NCBI RefSeq assembly: GCF_014650815.1
Contig: NZ_BMVR01000006.1
Coordinates: 1 to 48,148 of the forward strand
Origin: Streptomyces flavofungini
Lineage (GTDB): Bacteria; Actinomycetota; Actinomycetes; Streptomycetales; Streptomycetaceae
Length of the DNA: 48,148 nt
Reading direction: 5' to 3'
The notes beneath the pieces are model-generated. The model was not told the DNA's origin, did not search any database, and saw nothing but the letters and a program-made list of their open reading frames with translations. The position numbers and the translations under genes were made by a program. This document shows positions 1 to 7,445 of this stretch, one piece after another; within the stretch, counting starts at the first letter, position 1, and the number at the start of each line of letters is the position of its first letter.

Positions 1-181
1 GCCGTGCGGTGGGAGCGAGCTACTGCGGTGGGGAGGGCGGAGCTGCGGCGCGGCGGCAGTGAGGCGACGGGTCGCCCAAGACTCCCGAGCAAAGGGACCG
101 TCAGCGTCCGGGCGCACCCCAGTCCGAGGACCGGACACCCCCGCCCCCAAGGCGCCCCCGCCAGCTACCGTGGGGATCACC

Positions 182-1438
182 ATGAGTGCCTCGACGCCCC
201 CGCCGACCTCCGGCGCGCCCACCGCTGCAAGTCCCGGCGCCCCCGCCGACCTCCCGACCCTCCTGGTCAAGATCTTCGGCAAGGACCGCCCAGGCATCAC
301 CGCCGGACTCTTCGACACCCTCGCCGCGTACGCCGTCGACGTCGTCGACATCGAGCAGGTGGTGACCCGTGGCCGGATAGTGCTGTGCGCCCTGGTCACC
401 GCCCCGCCGTCGGGCCTGGAGGGTGACCTGCGGGCCACCGTCCACAGCTGGGCGGAGTCCGTGAAGCTGCAGGCCGAGATCATCTCGGGCCACGGCGACA
501 ACCGCCCGCGCGGGCTCGGCCGCTCCCTGGTGACGGTGCTCGGCCACCCCCTCACCGCCGAGTCGACGGCCGCGATCGCCGCCTGCATCACGGGCACGGG
601 CGGCAACATCGACCGTGTCTTCCGCCTCGCCAAATACCCGGTCACGGCAGTGGAGTTCGCCGTCTCCGGCACGGAGACCGAACCGCTGCGCACCGCCCTC
701 GCGACGCAGGCGCACGCCCTCGGCGTGGACGTCGCGGTCGTGGCCGCCGGCCTGCACCGCCGCGCCCAGCGCCTGGTGGTGATGGACGTCGACTCGACCC
801 TCATCCAGGACGAGGTGATCGAGCTCTTCGCCGCGCACGCGGGCTGCGAGGAGGAGGTCGCCGCCGTGACCACGGCGGCCATGCGTGGCGAGCTGGACTT
901 CGAGGAGTCGCTGCACGCCCGGGTCGCCCTGCTCAAGGACCTGGACGTCTCCGCAGTGGACAAGGTCAGGACCGAGGTCCGGCTGACCCCCGGCGCCCGT
1001 ACGCTGATCCGCACCCTCAAGCGCCTCGGCTATCAAGTCGGCGTCGTCTCGGGCGGCTTCACCCAGGTCACCGACGACCTGAAGGAACGTCTCGGCCTGG
1101 ACTTCGCCCACGCCAACACCCTGGAGATCGTCGACGGCAGGCTCACCGGCAAGGTGACCGGCGAGATCGTCGACCGCGCGGGCAAGGCCCGGCTCCTGCG
1201 CCGCTTCGCCGCCGAGGCGGGCGTACCGCTGGAGCAGACCGTGGCGATCGGCGACGGCGCCAACGACCTGGACATGCTCAACGCCGCCGGTCTGGGCGTC
1301 GCCTTCAACGCCAAGCCGATGGTCCGCGAGGCCGCCCACACCGCGGTGAACGTCCCCTTCCTCGACACCGTCCTGTATCTCCTGGGCATCACCCGCGAAG
1401 AGGTCGAGGCCGCGGACATGCACCTGGACCAGGACTAG
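182..1438 (+). CDS. serB: Phosphoserine phosphatase SerB
   Basis: Predicted to release serine from O-phosphoserine, the last step of serine synthesis, in the cytoplasm. The 418-residue protein has two ACT-like domains in its first ~185 residues (the first around GKDRPGITAGLF) and then a HAD phosphatase domain. The HAD motifs are complete: the nucleophile motif DVDSTL with Asp202 and Asp204, the SGGF motif, and GDGANDLDML with Asp358. The ATG at 182 is chosen because homology begins just after it; the frame stays open upstream to 59. The ACT domains suggest serine feedback, as in other actinobacterial SerB proteins. A strong terminator follows at 1488-1519. The stop codon lies in a short GGACTA tandem repeat (about 1435-1453). 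Confidence 0.93.
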   Translation: MSASTPPPTSGAPTAASPGAPADLPTLLVKIFGKDRPGITAGLFDTLAAYAVDVVDIEQVVTRGRIVLCALVTAPPSGLEGDLRATVHSWAESVKLQAEIISGHGDNRPRGLGRSLVTVLGHPLTAESTAAIAACITGTGGNIDRVFRLAKYPVTAVEFAVSGTETEPLRTALATQAHALGVDVAVVAAGLHRRAQRLVVMDVDSTLIQDEVIELFAAHAGCEEEVAAVTTAAMRGELDFEESLHARVALLKDLDVSAVDKVRTEVRLTPGARTLIRTLKRLGYQVGVVSGGFTQVTDDLKERLGLDFAHANTLEIVDGRLTGKVTGEIVDRAGKARLLRRFAAEAGVPLEQTVAIGDGANDLDMLNAAGLGVAFNAKPMVREAAHTAVNVPFLDTVLYLLGITREEVEAADMHLDQD

Positions 1439-1487
1439 GACTAGGACTAGGACCTGTCCGACGGGGCGGCCCTGGCGAACAGTCGGC

Positions 1488-1519
1488 GGGCCCGGCGTCC
1501 CTCGACGCCGGGCCCTTTT
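1488..1519 (+). terminator. Intrinsic terminator after serB
   Basis: A perfect 12-bp stem (1488-1499 with 1504-1515, GGGCCCGGCGTC and its complement) closes a 4-base loop and is followed by TTTT. It is one of the few classical U-tract terminators here and ends the serB transcript. Confidence 0.88.
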
Positions 1520-1523
1520 CGTG

Positions 1524-1563
1524 GGCCGGAGCAGATCCGAGCAGGCCGGAGCAGATCTGAGCA
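1524..1563. repeat. 20-bp tandem duplication
   Basis: Two adjacent 20-bp copies (1524-1543 and 1544-1563), beginning GGCCGGAGCAGATC, differ at one base. They fill the gap between the serB terminator and the convergent SixA gene and look like a simple local duplication. Confidence 0.8.
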
Positions 1564-1574
1564 GTGCGGACCGT

Positions 1575-1601
1575 GTCGGAGTGGGGTGTCCCTACTCCGA
1601 C
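1575..1601 (-). terminator. Hairpin at the SixA stop codon
   Basis: A perfect 8-bp inverted repeat (GTCGGAGT at 1575-1582 and ACTCCGAC at 1594-1601) overlaps the stop codon of the minus-strand phosphatase gene at 1592-1594. No U-tract follows, so a terminator role is inferred. Confidence 0.5.
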
Positions 1602-2110
1602 GGCGCCCAGTAGTCCACCAAGGTCGCCGTCCCCGGCTCCAGTGCCTTCCACGATCCGGAGTACGTCAGGACGGCGAACGCCGACGTCGGGAAGCCGCGC
1701 CGGTTCATCCGCACCTGGGCGTCGCCCTCGGCCGCACCGGCCAGGACGTCGGCGAGGCCGTGGACGCCGGGGTTGTGGCCGATCAGGATCAGGTCCCTGG
1801 CGTCGTCCGGGGTTTCGTTGAGCACGGCGATCAGCTCGCCGGGGGACGCTTCATAGATCCGGTCCTCGTACACCGTCCGGGGCCGCTGCGGGAATTCCTG
1901 GACGGCGAGCTTCCAGGTTTCGCGGGTCCTGGCGGCGGTCGAGCAGAGGGCCAGATCGAAGGCGATGCCGGACCCGGCCAGCTTGCGACCGGCCACGGGT
2001 GCGTCCCTGCGGCCGCGGTCGGCGAGCGGGCGCTCGTGGTCGGTCACCTGGGGCCAGTCGGCCTTCGCATGCCGGAAGAGGACAATCCTGCGGGGTTCTG
2101 CGACGCTCAT
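1592..2110 (-). CDS. SixA-type histidine phosphatase family protein
   Basis: A 172-residue member of the histidine phosphatase (phosphoglycerate-mutase-like) superfamily of the short SixA type. The catalytic signature RHAK places the nucleophile at His14. A second conserved His is in GHNPG (His112), with Arg61 in the STAARTRET stretch and Glu87 as supporting active-site residues. The start at 2110 is preferred over an upstream ATG because a GGGA ribosome site sits just before it and homology starts at once. E. coli SixA removes phosphate from histidine phosphotransfer proteins; the substrate here cannot be read from sequence. It is convergent with serB. Confidence 0.82.
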   Translation of the reverse strand: MSVAEPRRIVLFRHAKADWPQVTDHERPLADRGRRDAPVAGRKLAGSGIAFDLALCSTAARTRETWKLAVQEFPQRPRTVYEDRIYEASPGELIAVLNETPDDARDLILIGHNPGVHGLADVLAGAAEGDAQVRMNRRGFPTSAFAVLTYSGSWKALEPGTATLVDYWAPSE

Positions 2111-2327
2111 ACGTCCCAGCTTCGCATGAAACATGCCACCGGGCGCAGGGAGTTGACGGGCTCCGCCAGCACGGGTGACAGGGCTTTCCCCGGGTGACTC
2201 ACGAGGTCAGAGGCGGTGCCGGGGCCGCCCCCGACGCCGTGAGGACAATCGCTCACGTTCCTCGGGCCGGGTCCGGAGGGGACCGGGGAAGGGCCGGAGG
2301 GGATCACGGCGGGGCCCGGGGAAGGCG

Positions 2328-2549
2328 TCACGCGGCGAGGCTCAGCATGGCCCGCAGGCGCTCCAGGATGTCCGTGACCGCGGGCTCGCTGCTCGCCGCG
2401 TGGGCGTCCGCCGGGTTCAGTATCAGCAGGAGCAGGGCCGCGAAGGCGATCGCGGGGAGGGCGATGGACCACCACGGCAGCTGGATCTCGATGCCGGTCG
2501 GCTTCGCCTGGTCCGCCGAGTCGCGTCGGGTGTGCGAACGGGCCGACAT
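2328..2549 (-). CDS. Small single-pass membrane protein, unknown function
   Basis: A 73-residue protein with a basic, polar N-terminus, one hydrophobic segment (WWSIALPAIAFAALLLLIL) and a short hydrophilic tail predicted helical. I recognise it as a type of conserved Streptomyces small protein but know of no function. The start at 2549 has a strong GGAGG site a few bases upstream; a longer reading frame to 2597 lacks one. The 5' leader can fold (2564-2606). Confidence 0.72.
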   Translation of the reverse strand: MSARSHTRRDSADQAKPTGIEIQLPWWSIALPAIAFAALLLLILNPADAHAASSEPAVTDILERLRAMLSLAA

Positions 2550-2563
2550 GCCGCCTCCAGGGT

Positions 2564-2606
2564 CTTCGAGTGCTCCGTGCCGCGTCTTCGCGGCCACATC
2601 TCGAAG
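2564..2606 (-). promoter_or_regulatory. Nested hairpins in the leader of the small membrane protein
   Basis: CTTCGAG (2564-2570) pairs with CTCGAAG (2600-2606), and inside it GCCGCG (2579-2584) pairs with CGCGGC (2589-2594). The structure would lie 15-57 bases upstream of the ATG at 2549 in the minus-strand mRNA. Function unknown. Confidence 0.4.
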
Positions 2607-2737
2607 GTACGGAGTCCGGCGCCCTCAACCCATCCGGTGATCCACCCAGTTAACCCTGACACTGGCCCCCTAGGGGATGGTGGTGCTAGCCCCACCATTG
2701 GGCGACGCGGGGGCCCGCGCCGCCTGCTGAGGGAACG

Positions 2738-2854
2738 TCAGGGCGAGGCCACCGACGCGACGATTCCGATGATCACGGTGATGGCCAGCATCGCGCCGAG
2801 CACGAGGAGCAGCTTCTTCTGGCCGTTCTGGGGGTTCGGGTCAAGCACTGGCAT
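2738..2854 (-). CDS. SGM_5486-type transporter-associated small membrane peptide
   Basis: A 38-residue protein beginning MPVLDPNPQNGQKKLLLV, with one hydrophobic segment (about residues 15-35) and a short tail. I recognise it as the SGM_5486 family of transporter-associated proteins, commonly found beside CynX/NimT-type transporters, which is the case here (the transporter gene lies just upstream on the same strand). A GGGAGG sequence lies about 15 bases before the ATG, which is rather far. A role as an accessory of the transporter is inferred from the family name and position. Confidence 0.75.
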   Translation of the reverse strand: MPVLDPNPQNGQKKLLLVLGAMLAITVIIGIVASVASP

Positions 2855-2953
2855 GGGGCAAGTCTCGCACCTCCCGGGCGCACCGCGGCCTCCGGGGTCG
2901 CGCTCCCGCCCGCGCGGCTCACAGCGCCGGACCCGCCCGCACGGCCCGAAGCC

Positions 2954-4342
2954 TCAGGCCCCCGCCCCCGCGGCCGCCGCCCGCTGCGCCACCTCGTCCT
3001 CGATCGTGCGGTCGCGGCCCGCCAGGACGCCGACGACGATCTGCGGCACCATCAGGCCCGCCATGAGCGCGATCGGCAGGCCCCAGCCGCCGCTGTGCTG
3101 GTAGAGGACGCCGACGAGCAGCGGCCCCGGGATCGAGATCAGATAGCCGGTGCTCTGCGCGAATGCGGACAGCTTGGCCACGCCCGCGCTGCTCTTGGCG
3201 CGCATGCCGACCATCGTGAGGGCCAGCGGGAAGGCGCAGTTGGAGATGCCGCACAGCAGCGCCCAGGCCCAGGCGCCGCCCGCCGGGGCGAAGTACAGGC
3301 CCGCGTACCCGGCGAGCCCGCAGGTGCCGAGGGCGACCACCACGGGACCCTGGTGGGACAGCCGCGTCGCCACGCGCGGGATGACGAAGGCGAGGGGCAC
3401 GCCCATGGCCATCGTGACGGCGAGCAGCACCCCCGCCTCGCCGGCGGGCACGCCCGCGTCCCGGAAGATCTGCGGCAGCCACCCCATCGTGATGTACGCG
3501 GCGGTGGCCTGGAGGCCGAAGAAGCAGGCCAGCGCCCACGCGGTGCGGCTGTGCGTGATGCGCAGGTCCTCGTCCTGGCGCCGCACGGCCGCGGGCACCC
3601 GCTCGGTGGCCGCCCCGTCCGTGCCGCGCTCGCGCACCAGCGGGATCCACGGCACGATCGCGACGACGGCGACCGCCGCCCAGACGGCGAGGCCCGCGCG
3701 CCAGCTGCCGCCCAGCGCGTCGGTCACCGGCACGGTGATGGCGGCCGCGAGGGAGGTGCCGAGCGCGAGAGCCATCGAGTACAGGCCGGTCATGGAGCCG
3801 ACGCGGTCGGGGAACCAGCGCTTGACGATCACCGGCATCAGGACGTTGCTGACGGCGATGCCCATCAGAGCCAGCGCGCTCGCGGCCAGGAAGCCGACGG
3901 TGCCGCCGAGGAAGGGACGTATCAGCAGGCCGGTGGCGATGGCCACCATGCCGCCGCACACCACCGCGCCCGCGCCGAAGCGCCGGGCGAAGCGCGGTGC
4001 CAGGCTGCCGAAGGCCGCGAAGCACAGCGGGGGCACGGAGGTGAGGAGACCGGCGAGGGTGCCGCTCATGCCGAGCCCGTCGCGCACCTCTTCGAGGAGG
4101 GCGCCGAGGCTGGTGATGGCGGGCCGCAGGTTGAGGGCCGCGAGGACGATGCCGACGATGACGAGACGCGTCGCCCACGCGCGCGTGGCGGCCTGTTTCC
4201 CGGCGGCCGCCGCGGCCCGCGCGGACCCGGCTTCGCCGGTCAGGTCCGTGCCGCCGGTGCTACCTGTACGTCCGGTGGGCACCGCCGGTGCCGTCGTCGC
4301 CGTACCCGTCGCGGAACTCGTCGTCACTTCCTCACTCGCCAT
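2954..4342 (-). CDS. CynX/NimT-type MFS transporter
   Basis: A 462-residue major facilitator with a Ser/Thr/Gly/Ala-rich cytoplasmic N-tail of about 55 residues, then twelve predicted membrane helices. The first helix contains LVIVGIVLAALNLRPAITSL, the NLRPA stretch being typical of the CynX/NimT (cyanate / 2-nitroimidazole) subfamily. The substrate is not known. The start at 4342 (MASEEV) is chosen among in-frame ATGs at 4381, 4354, 4351 and 4342 because the upstream ones run into the palindrome shared with the GntR gene; this choice is uncertain. It is divergent from the GntR regulator, which is the likely controller, and precedes the SGM_5486 peptide. Confidence 0.85.
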   Translation of the reverse strand: MASEEVTTSSATGTATTAPAVPTGRTGSTGGTDLTGEAGSARAAAAAGKQAATRAWATRLVIVGIVLAALNLRPAITSLGALLEEVRDGLGMSGTLAGLLTSVPPLCFAAFGSLAPRFARRFGAGAVVCGGMVAIATGLLIRPFLGGTVGFLAASALALMGIAVSNVLMPVIVKRWFPDRVGSMTGLYSMALALGTSLAAAITVPVTDALGGSWRAGLAVWAAVAVVAIVPWIPLVRERGTDGAATERVPAAVRRQDEDLRITHSRTAWALACFFGLQATAAYITMGWLPQIFRDAGVPAGEAGVLLAVTMAMGVPLAFVIPRVATRLSHQGPVVVALGTCGLAGYAGLYFAPAGGAWAWALLCGISNCAFPLALTMVGMRAKSSAGVAKLSAFAQSTGYLISIPGPLLVGVLYQHSGGWGLPIALMAGLMVPQIVVGVLAGRDRTIEDEVAQRAAAAGAGA

Positions 4343-4367
4343 GAGACCCATCATAGAATCATGGGAT

Positions 4368-4383
4368 GATTGGCTGTCCAATC
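4368..4383. promoter_or_regulatory. Candidate GntR operator between MFS and gntR
   Basis: A perfect palindrome GATTGG-CTGT-CCAATC lies in the 121-bp divergent intergenic region, 26 bp before the MFS start and 81 bp before the regulator start. FadR-type GntR proteins bind short dyads, so an operator for the neighbouring regulator is inferred. Confidence 0.5.
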
Positions 4384-4463
4384 CGTTTCACGATGCAAGC
4401 ACCACCCGACCCCCGTCGGCGCCACGCCCGACCCCCGTCCGACCGCTCGCCCGAAGGAACGTC

Positions 4464-5150
4464 ATGCCCCTGACCACCCCTCGCCGCTCGGCGCTCTCCG
4501 AGCAGGTCATCTCCGAGCTGCGCAACCAGATCTCGTCCGGCGAGTGGCCGGTGGGCTCCCGCATCCCCACCGAGCCCGAGCTGGTCGAGCAGCTCGGCGT
4601 GGCCCGGAACACGGTGCGTGAGGCGGTCCGCGCCCTCGCCCACAACGGCCTGCTCGACATCCGGCAGGGCTCGGGCACCTATGTGGTCGCGACCAGCGAG
4701 CTGGCGGGCGTGATGCAGCGCAGGTTCGCCGACGCCAGCCCCCGGCACATCGCGGAGCTGCGCGCCACGCTGGAGTCGAGCGCGGCGAAGCTGGCCGCCG
4801 AGCGGCGTACCGAGCGGGACCTGCGGCAGCTGGACACGCTGCTCGCGCGCCGTGAGGAGGCGTGGGCGTCGGGCGACGCCGAGGCGTTCGTGACGGCCGA
4901 CTCGACGCTGCACCTGGCAGTGGTGGCCGCGTCCCACAACGACGTCATGACGGCGATGTACGCGGACCTGGGCGAGGTGCTGCGGGACTGGCTGCGCGAG
5001 GACATCGGCCGGGAGCTGACCCCGGAGGCCTACATGGACCACGGGCGGCTCGTCGAGGCGATCCGCGCGCGGGACGCGGAGGCCGCCGCGGTGGAGGCGG
5101 CGAGCTATCCGTACCTGTGCCGCCCGGAGCGCTTCGCTGCCGACGCCTGA
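4464..5150 (+). CDS. FadR-type GntR transcriptional regulator
   Basis: A 228-residue regulator. Residues ~8-75 form the GntR winged helix-turn-helix (EPELVEQLGVARNTVREAVR, then a wing ending GSGTYVV). The rest is a helical FCD ligand-binding domain with the Asp and His metal/ligand positions (DSTLHLAVVAASHN, and DHGRLVEAI). An AAGGA site sits 6 bases before the ATG. It is divergent from the MFS exporter with a palindrome between, so it most likely represses that gene until it binds a small carboxylate-like ligand (inference). Confidence 0.88.
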   Translation: MPLTTPRRSALSEQVISELRNQISSGEWPVGSRIPTEPELVEQLGVARNTVREAVRALAHNGLLDIRQGSGTYVVATSELAGVMQRRFADASPRHIAELRATLESSAAKLAAERRTERDLRQLDTLLARREEAWASGDAEAFVTADSTLHLAVVAASHNDVMTAMYADLGEVLRDWLREDIGRELTPEAYMDHGRLVEAIRARDAEAAAVEAASYPYLCRPERFAADA

Positions 5151-5181
5151 GGGCTCACGGGCGGGCGCCGCTCCCGGGGGG

Positions 5182-5562
5182 TCACCGCTGGTGGCTGACC
5201 CACACCGAGCGGATCTCCTTCCAGCACCGCCCCGTGAGCCGCACCGTCGCGGCCGCTCCGGCGGCGACCGGGGCGCTGTCGCTGTCGACGTCCCACCACC
5301 GGTCGCACTCGATGTGCAGCCGGACCCGGTCGGTCTCGGGGTAGGGGTTGTGGCAGTACGCGACGGCCGTCGACCCCTGGACGCTGCTGCGGCACTCCGC
5401 GCCGAACGGCCGGTCCGCGCGCGCGGGTTGCGCCGCCCCGCCCGTGCTGCCGCCGTCGGCCGCGCGGGTCACCGCTCCCTGGGCCCCGTGGGACGCGGCG
5501 TCATAGGGCAGGGCGACCAGCAGGGCGAGGGCGGCGAGCACCGCACCAGGTGACCAGCGCAC
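5182..5562 (-). CDS. Small secreted protein, unknown function
   Basis: A 126-residue protein starting with GTG. The N-terminus (MRWSPGAVLAALALLVALPY) is a plausible signal peptide. The mature part has four cysteines, in ECRSS, AYCHN, IECDRWW and GRCWKE, likely forming two disulfides. The repeated beta-like pattern (VRLHIECDRWWDVDSD, ATVRLTGRCWKEIRSVWV) suggests a small beta fold. I do not recognise a named family. No strong ribosome site precedes the GTG. Confidence 0.65.
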   Translation of the reverse strand: MRWSPGAVLAALALLVALPYDAASHGAQGAVTRAADGGSTGGAAQPARADRPFGAECRSSVQGSTAVAYCHNPYPETDRVRLHIECDRWWDVDSDSAPVAAGAAATVRLTGRCWKEIRSVWVSHQR

Positions 5563-5617
5563 ACTTCAGGGTGCGCGGTCCGGGCCCGCCCCCGCCCGGT
5601 CAGACGGGCCGAACGGG

Positions 5618-5658
5618 CGACGCCCCGCCTCCCGCGCGCTGCGGGAAACGGGGCGTCG
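5618..5658 (-). terminator. Terminator downstream of fabI
   Basis: CGACGCCCCG (5618-5627) pairs with CGGGGCGTCG (5649-5658), with an inner CCCGC/GCGGG stem (5631-5635 with 5641-5645). It follows the fabI stop codon at 5711 in the minus direction and separates that operon from the secreted-protein gene. Confidence 0.7.
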
Positions 5659-5710
5659 GCCACGTATGAGGCACACCTACGGGGCGCACCTACGAGAACG
5701 TACGACCTGC

Positions 5711-6487
5711 TCAGGCACCCATCATGTGGACGCCGCCGTCGACGTGCACGACCTCGCCCGTCGTCTTCGGGAAGAAGTCCGACAGGAGGCCGACGACGCC
5801 GCGGCCCGCGGGCTCCGGGTCGGTGAGGTCCCAGCCGATGGGGGCGCGGTGGTTCCACACGTCCGCGAGCTCCTCGAAGCCCGGGATGGACTTGGCGGCC
5901 ATGGACTTGATCGGACCGGCCGAGACCATGTTGACGCGGACGTTGCGGCCGCCGAGGTCACGCGCCAGGTAGCGCCCGGTGGACTCCAGGGCGGCCTTGG
6001 CGACGCCCATCCAGTCGTACTTCGGCCAGGCGATGGACCCGTCGAAGGTGATGCCGACGACCGAGCCGCCGCCGCGCTTCTCCATCAGCGGGAGCAGCGA
6101 CATGGTGAGCGACTTCAGGGAGTACGCCGAGACCTGGAGGGCGGTCGAGACGTCCTCCCAGCTCGCCTCCAGGAAGTTGAAGGCGCCCTGCGGGCCGAAG
6201 GCGATCGAGTGGACGATGCCGTCGATGCCCTCGTCGTCGCCGAAGTACTCGTTGACCTTGGCGGCCAGCGAGTCCAGGTGCTCCTGGTCGGTCACGTCCA
6301 TCTCGATGACCGTGGTGGGCTTGGGCAGCCGCTTGGCGATGCGCTCCACGAGCGTGACCCGGCCGAAGCCGGTGAGGACGACCTCGGCGCCCTGCTCCTG
6401 GGCGACCTTCGCCGCGTGGAAGGCGATGGAGCCTTCCGTGAGGACGCCCGTGACGAGGATGCGCTTGCCGTCGAGAATTCCGCTCAT
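5711..6487 (-). CDS. fabI: Enoyl-ACP reductase (InhA/FabI type)
   Basis: Catalyses the last, NADH-dependent reduction of each fatty-acid elongation cycle. The 258-residue protein has the FabI-type nucleotide loop (VTGVLTEGSIAF) in place of the usual TGxxxGxG, and the catalytic Tyr157 and Lys164 in the YxxxxxxK spacing specific to enoyl-ACP reductases. It is closest in pattern to InhA. It lies 5 bases after fabG on the same strand, so the two are one operon that supplies both reductases. It is the family targeted by isoniazid-NAD adducts and triclosan. Confidence 0.95.
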   Translation of the reverse strand: MSGILDGKRILVTGVLTEGSIAFHAAKVAQEQGAEVVLTGFGRVTLVERIAKRLPKPTTVIEMDVTDQEHLDSLAAKVNEYFGDDEGIDGIVHSIAFGPQGAFNFLEASWEDVSTALQVSAYSLKSLTMSLLPLMEKRGGGSVVGITFDGSIAWPKYDWMGVAKAALESTGRYLARDLGGRNVRVNMVSAGPIKSMAAKSIPGFEELADVWNHRAPIGWDLTDPEPAGRGVVGLLSDFFPKTTGEVVHVDGGVHMMGA

Positions 6488-6492
6488 GGTGA

Positions 6493-7212
6493 TCAGTGAC
6501 CCATGCCCAATCCGCCGTCAACCGGGATGACGGCTCCAGTGATGTACGAGGCGTCGTCCGACGCGAGGAACTTCACCGCAGCGGCGATCTCCTCGGGCTT
6601 GGCGTAACGGCCGAGCGGCACCTGCGACACGATGTTCGCGCGCTGCTCGTCCGTCAGCACCTGGGTCATGTCGGTGTCGACAAAACCGGGCGCGACGACG
6701 TTGAAGGTGAGGTTGCGCGACCCGAGCTCCCGGGCGAGGGAGCGCGCGAAGCCGACCAGGCCGGCCTTGGACGCGGCGTAGTTGGCCTGGCCGGGCGAGC
6801 CGTAGAGACCGACGACCGAGGAGATCAGGACGACGCGGCCCTTCTTGGCGCGCAGCATGCCGCGGTTGGCCCGCTTCACGACGCGGAAGGTGCCGGTGAG
6901 GTTGGTGTCGAGGACGGACGTGAAGTCCTCCTCGGACATGCGCATCAGGAGCTGGTCCTTGGTGATGCCCGCGTTCGCGACCAGCACCTCGACGGCTCCG
7001 TGCTTCTCCTCGATCTCCTTGTAGGCCTGCTCCACCATCTCGGCGTCGGTGATGTCGCACTTGACGGCGAGGACGCCGGCCGCGGTGAGGTCCTTGGGCG
7101 GCTCACCCGAGCGGTAGGTGATCGCGACCTTGTCGCCGGCGTCGGCGAACGCGCGGGCGATGGCGAGGCCGATGCCCCGGTTTCCTCCAGTGACGAGAAC
7201 CGAGCGGCTCAA
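6493..7212 (-). CDS. fabG: 3-oxoacyl-ACP reductase FabG
   Basis: NADPH-dependent reductase of 3-oxoacyl-ACP in fatty-acid synthesis. The 239-residue SDR protein carries TGGNRGIG (residues 8-15), NAG (80-82), catalytic Ser132, Tyr145 and Lys149, and a C-terminal GAVIPVDGGLGMGH. The start is TTG at 7212, supported by an AAAGGGTGATC ribosome site 4 bases upstream and by homology starting at once. It is the first gene of the fabG-fabI operon and divergent from tldD over a 233-bp intergenic region. Confidence 0.95.
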   Translation of the reverse strand: MSRSVLVTGGNRGIGLAIARAFADAGDKVAITYRSGEPPKDLTAAGVLAVKCDITDAEMVEQAYKEIEEKHGAVEVLVANAGITKDQLLMRMSEEDFTSVLDTNLTGTFRVVKRANRGMLRAKKGRVVLISSVVGLYGSPGQANYAASKAGLVGFARSLARELGSRNLTFNVVAPGFVDTDMTQVLTDEQRANIVSQVPLGRYAKPEEIAAAVKFLASDDASYITGAVIPVDGGLGMGH

Positions 7213-7445
7213 CGGATCACCCTTTCCTTGGCTGTGTGGTCTTCCGAAAACCTATCGGTACCGTGCGCGATACGGAGAATCGGCGACCGACAGTGGCGCA
7301 GATGAGTCGCTGTTGGATCCCTACAGAAAAGTGTGGCCACCGTCCGGTTCGCACGCCATGATCGGACGTGGCCGGTGCCGGGACGGCGGCCGCGATCGAG
7401 CCGGGGCGAGCAGGCCCACCACAGGCGACAGCAGGGAGACATTCC

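Noticed and set aside
101..1423. Long minus-strand open frame over serB, and similar long frames antisense to most genes
   Set aside because: High GC removes stop codons from the shadow frames. They lack ribosome sites and recognisable motifs, while the opposite strand has clear protein families.
4343..4381. Upstream ATG starts of the MFS gene (4351, 4354, 4381)
   Set aside because: They lie in or against the shared palindrome and add residues without homology or a ribosome site. ATG 4342 is preferred but not certain.
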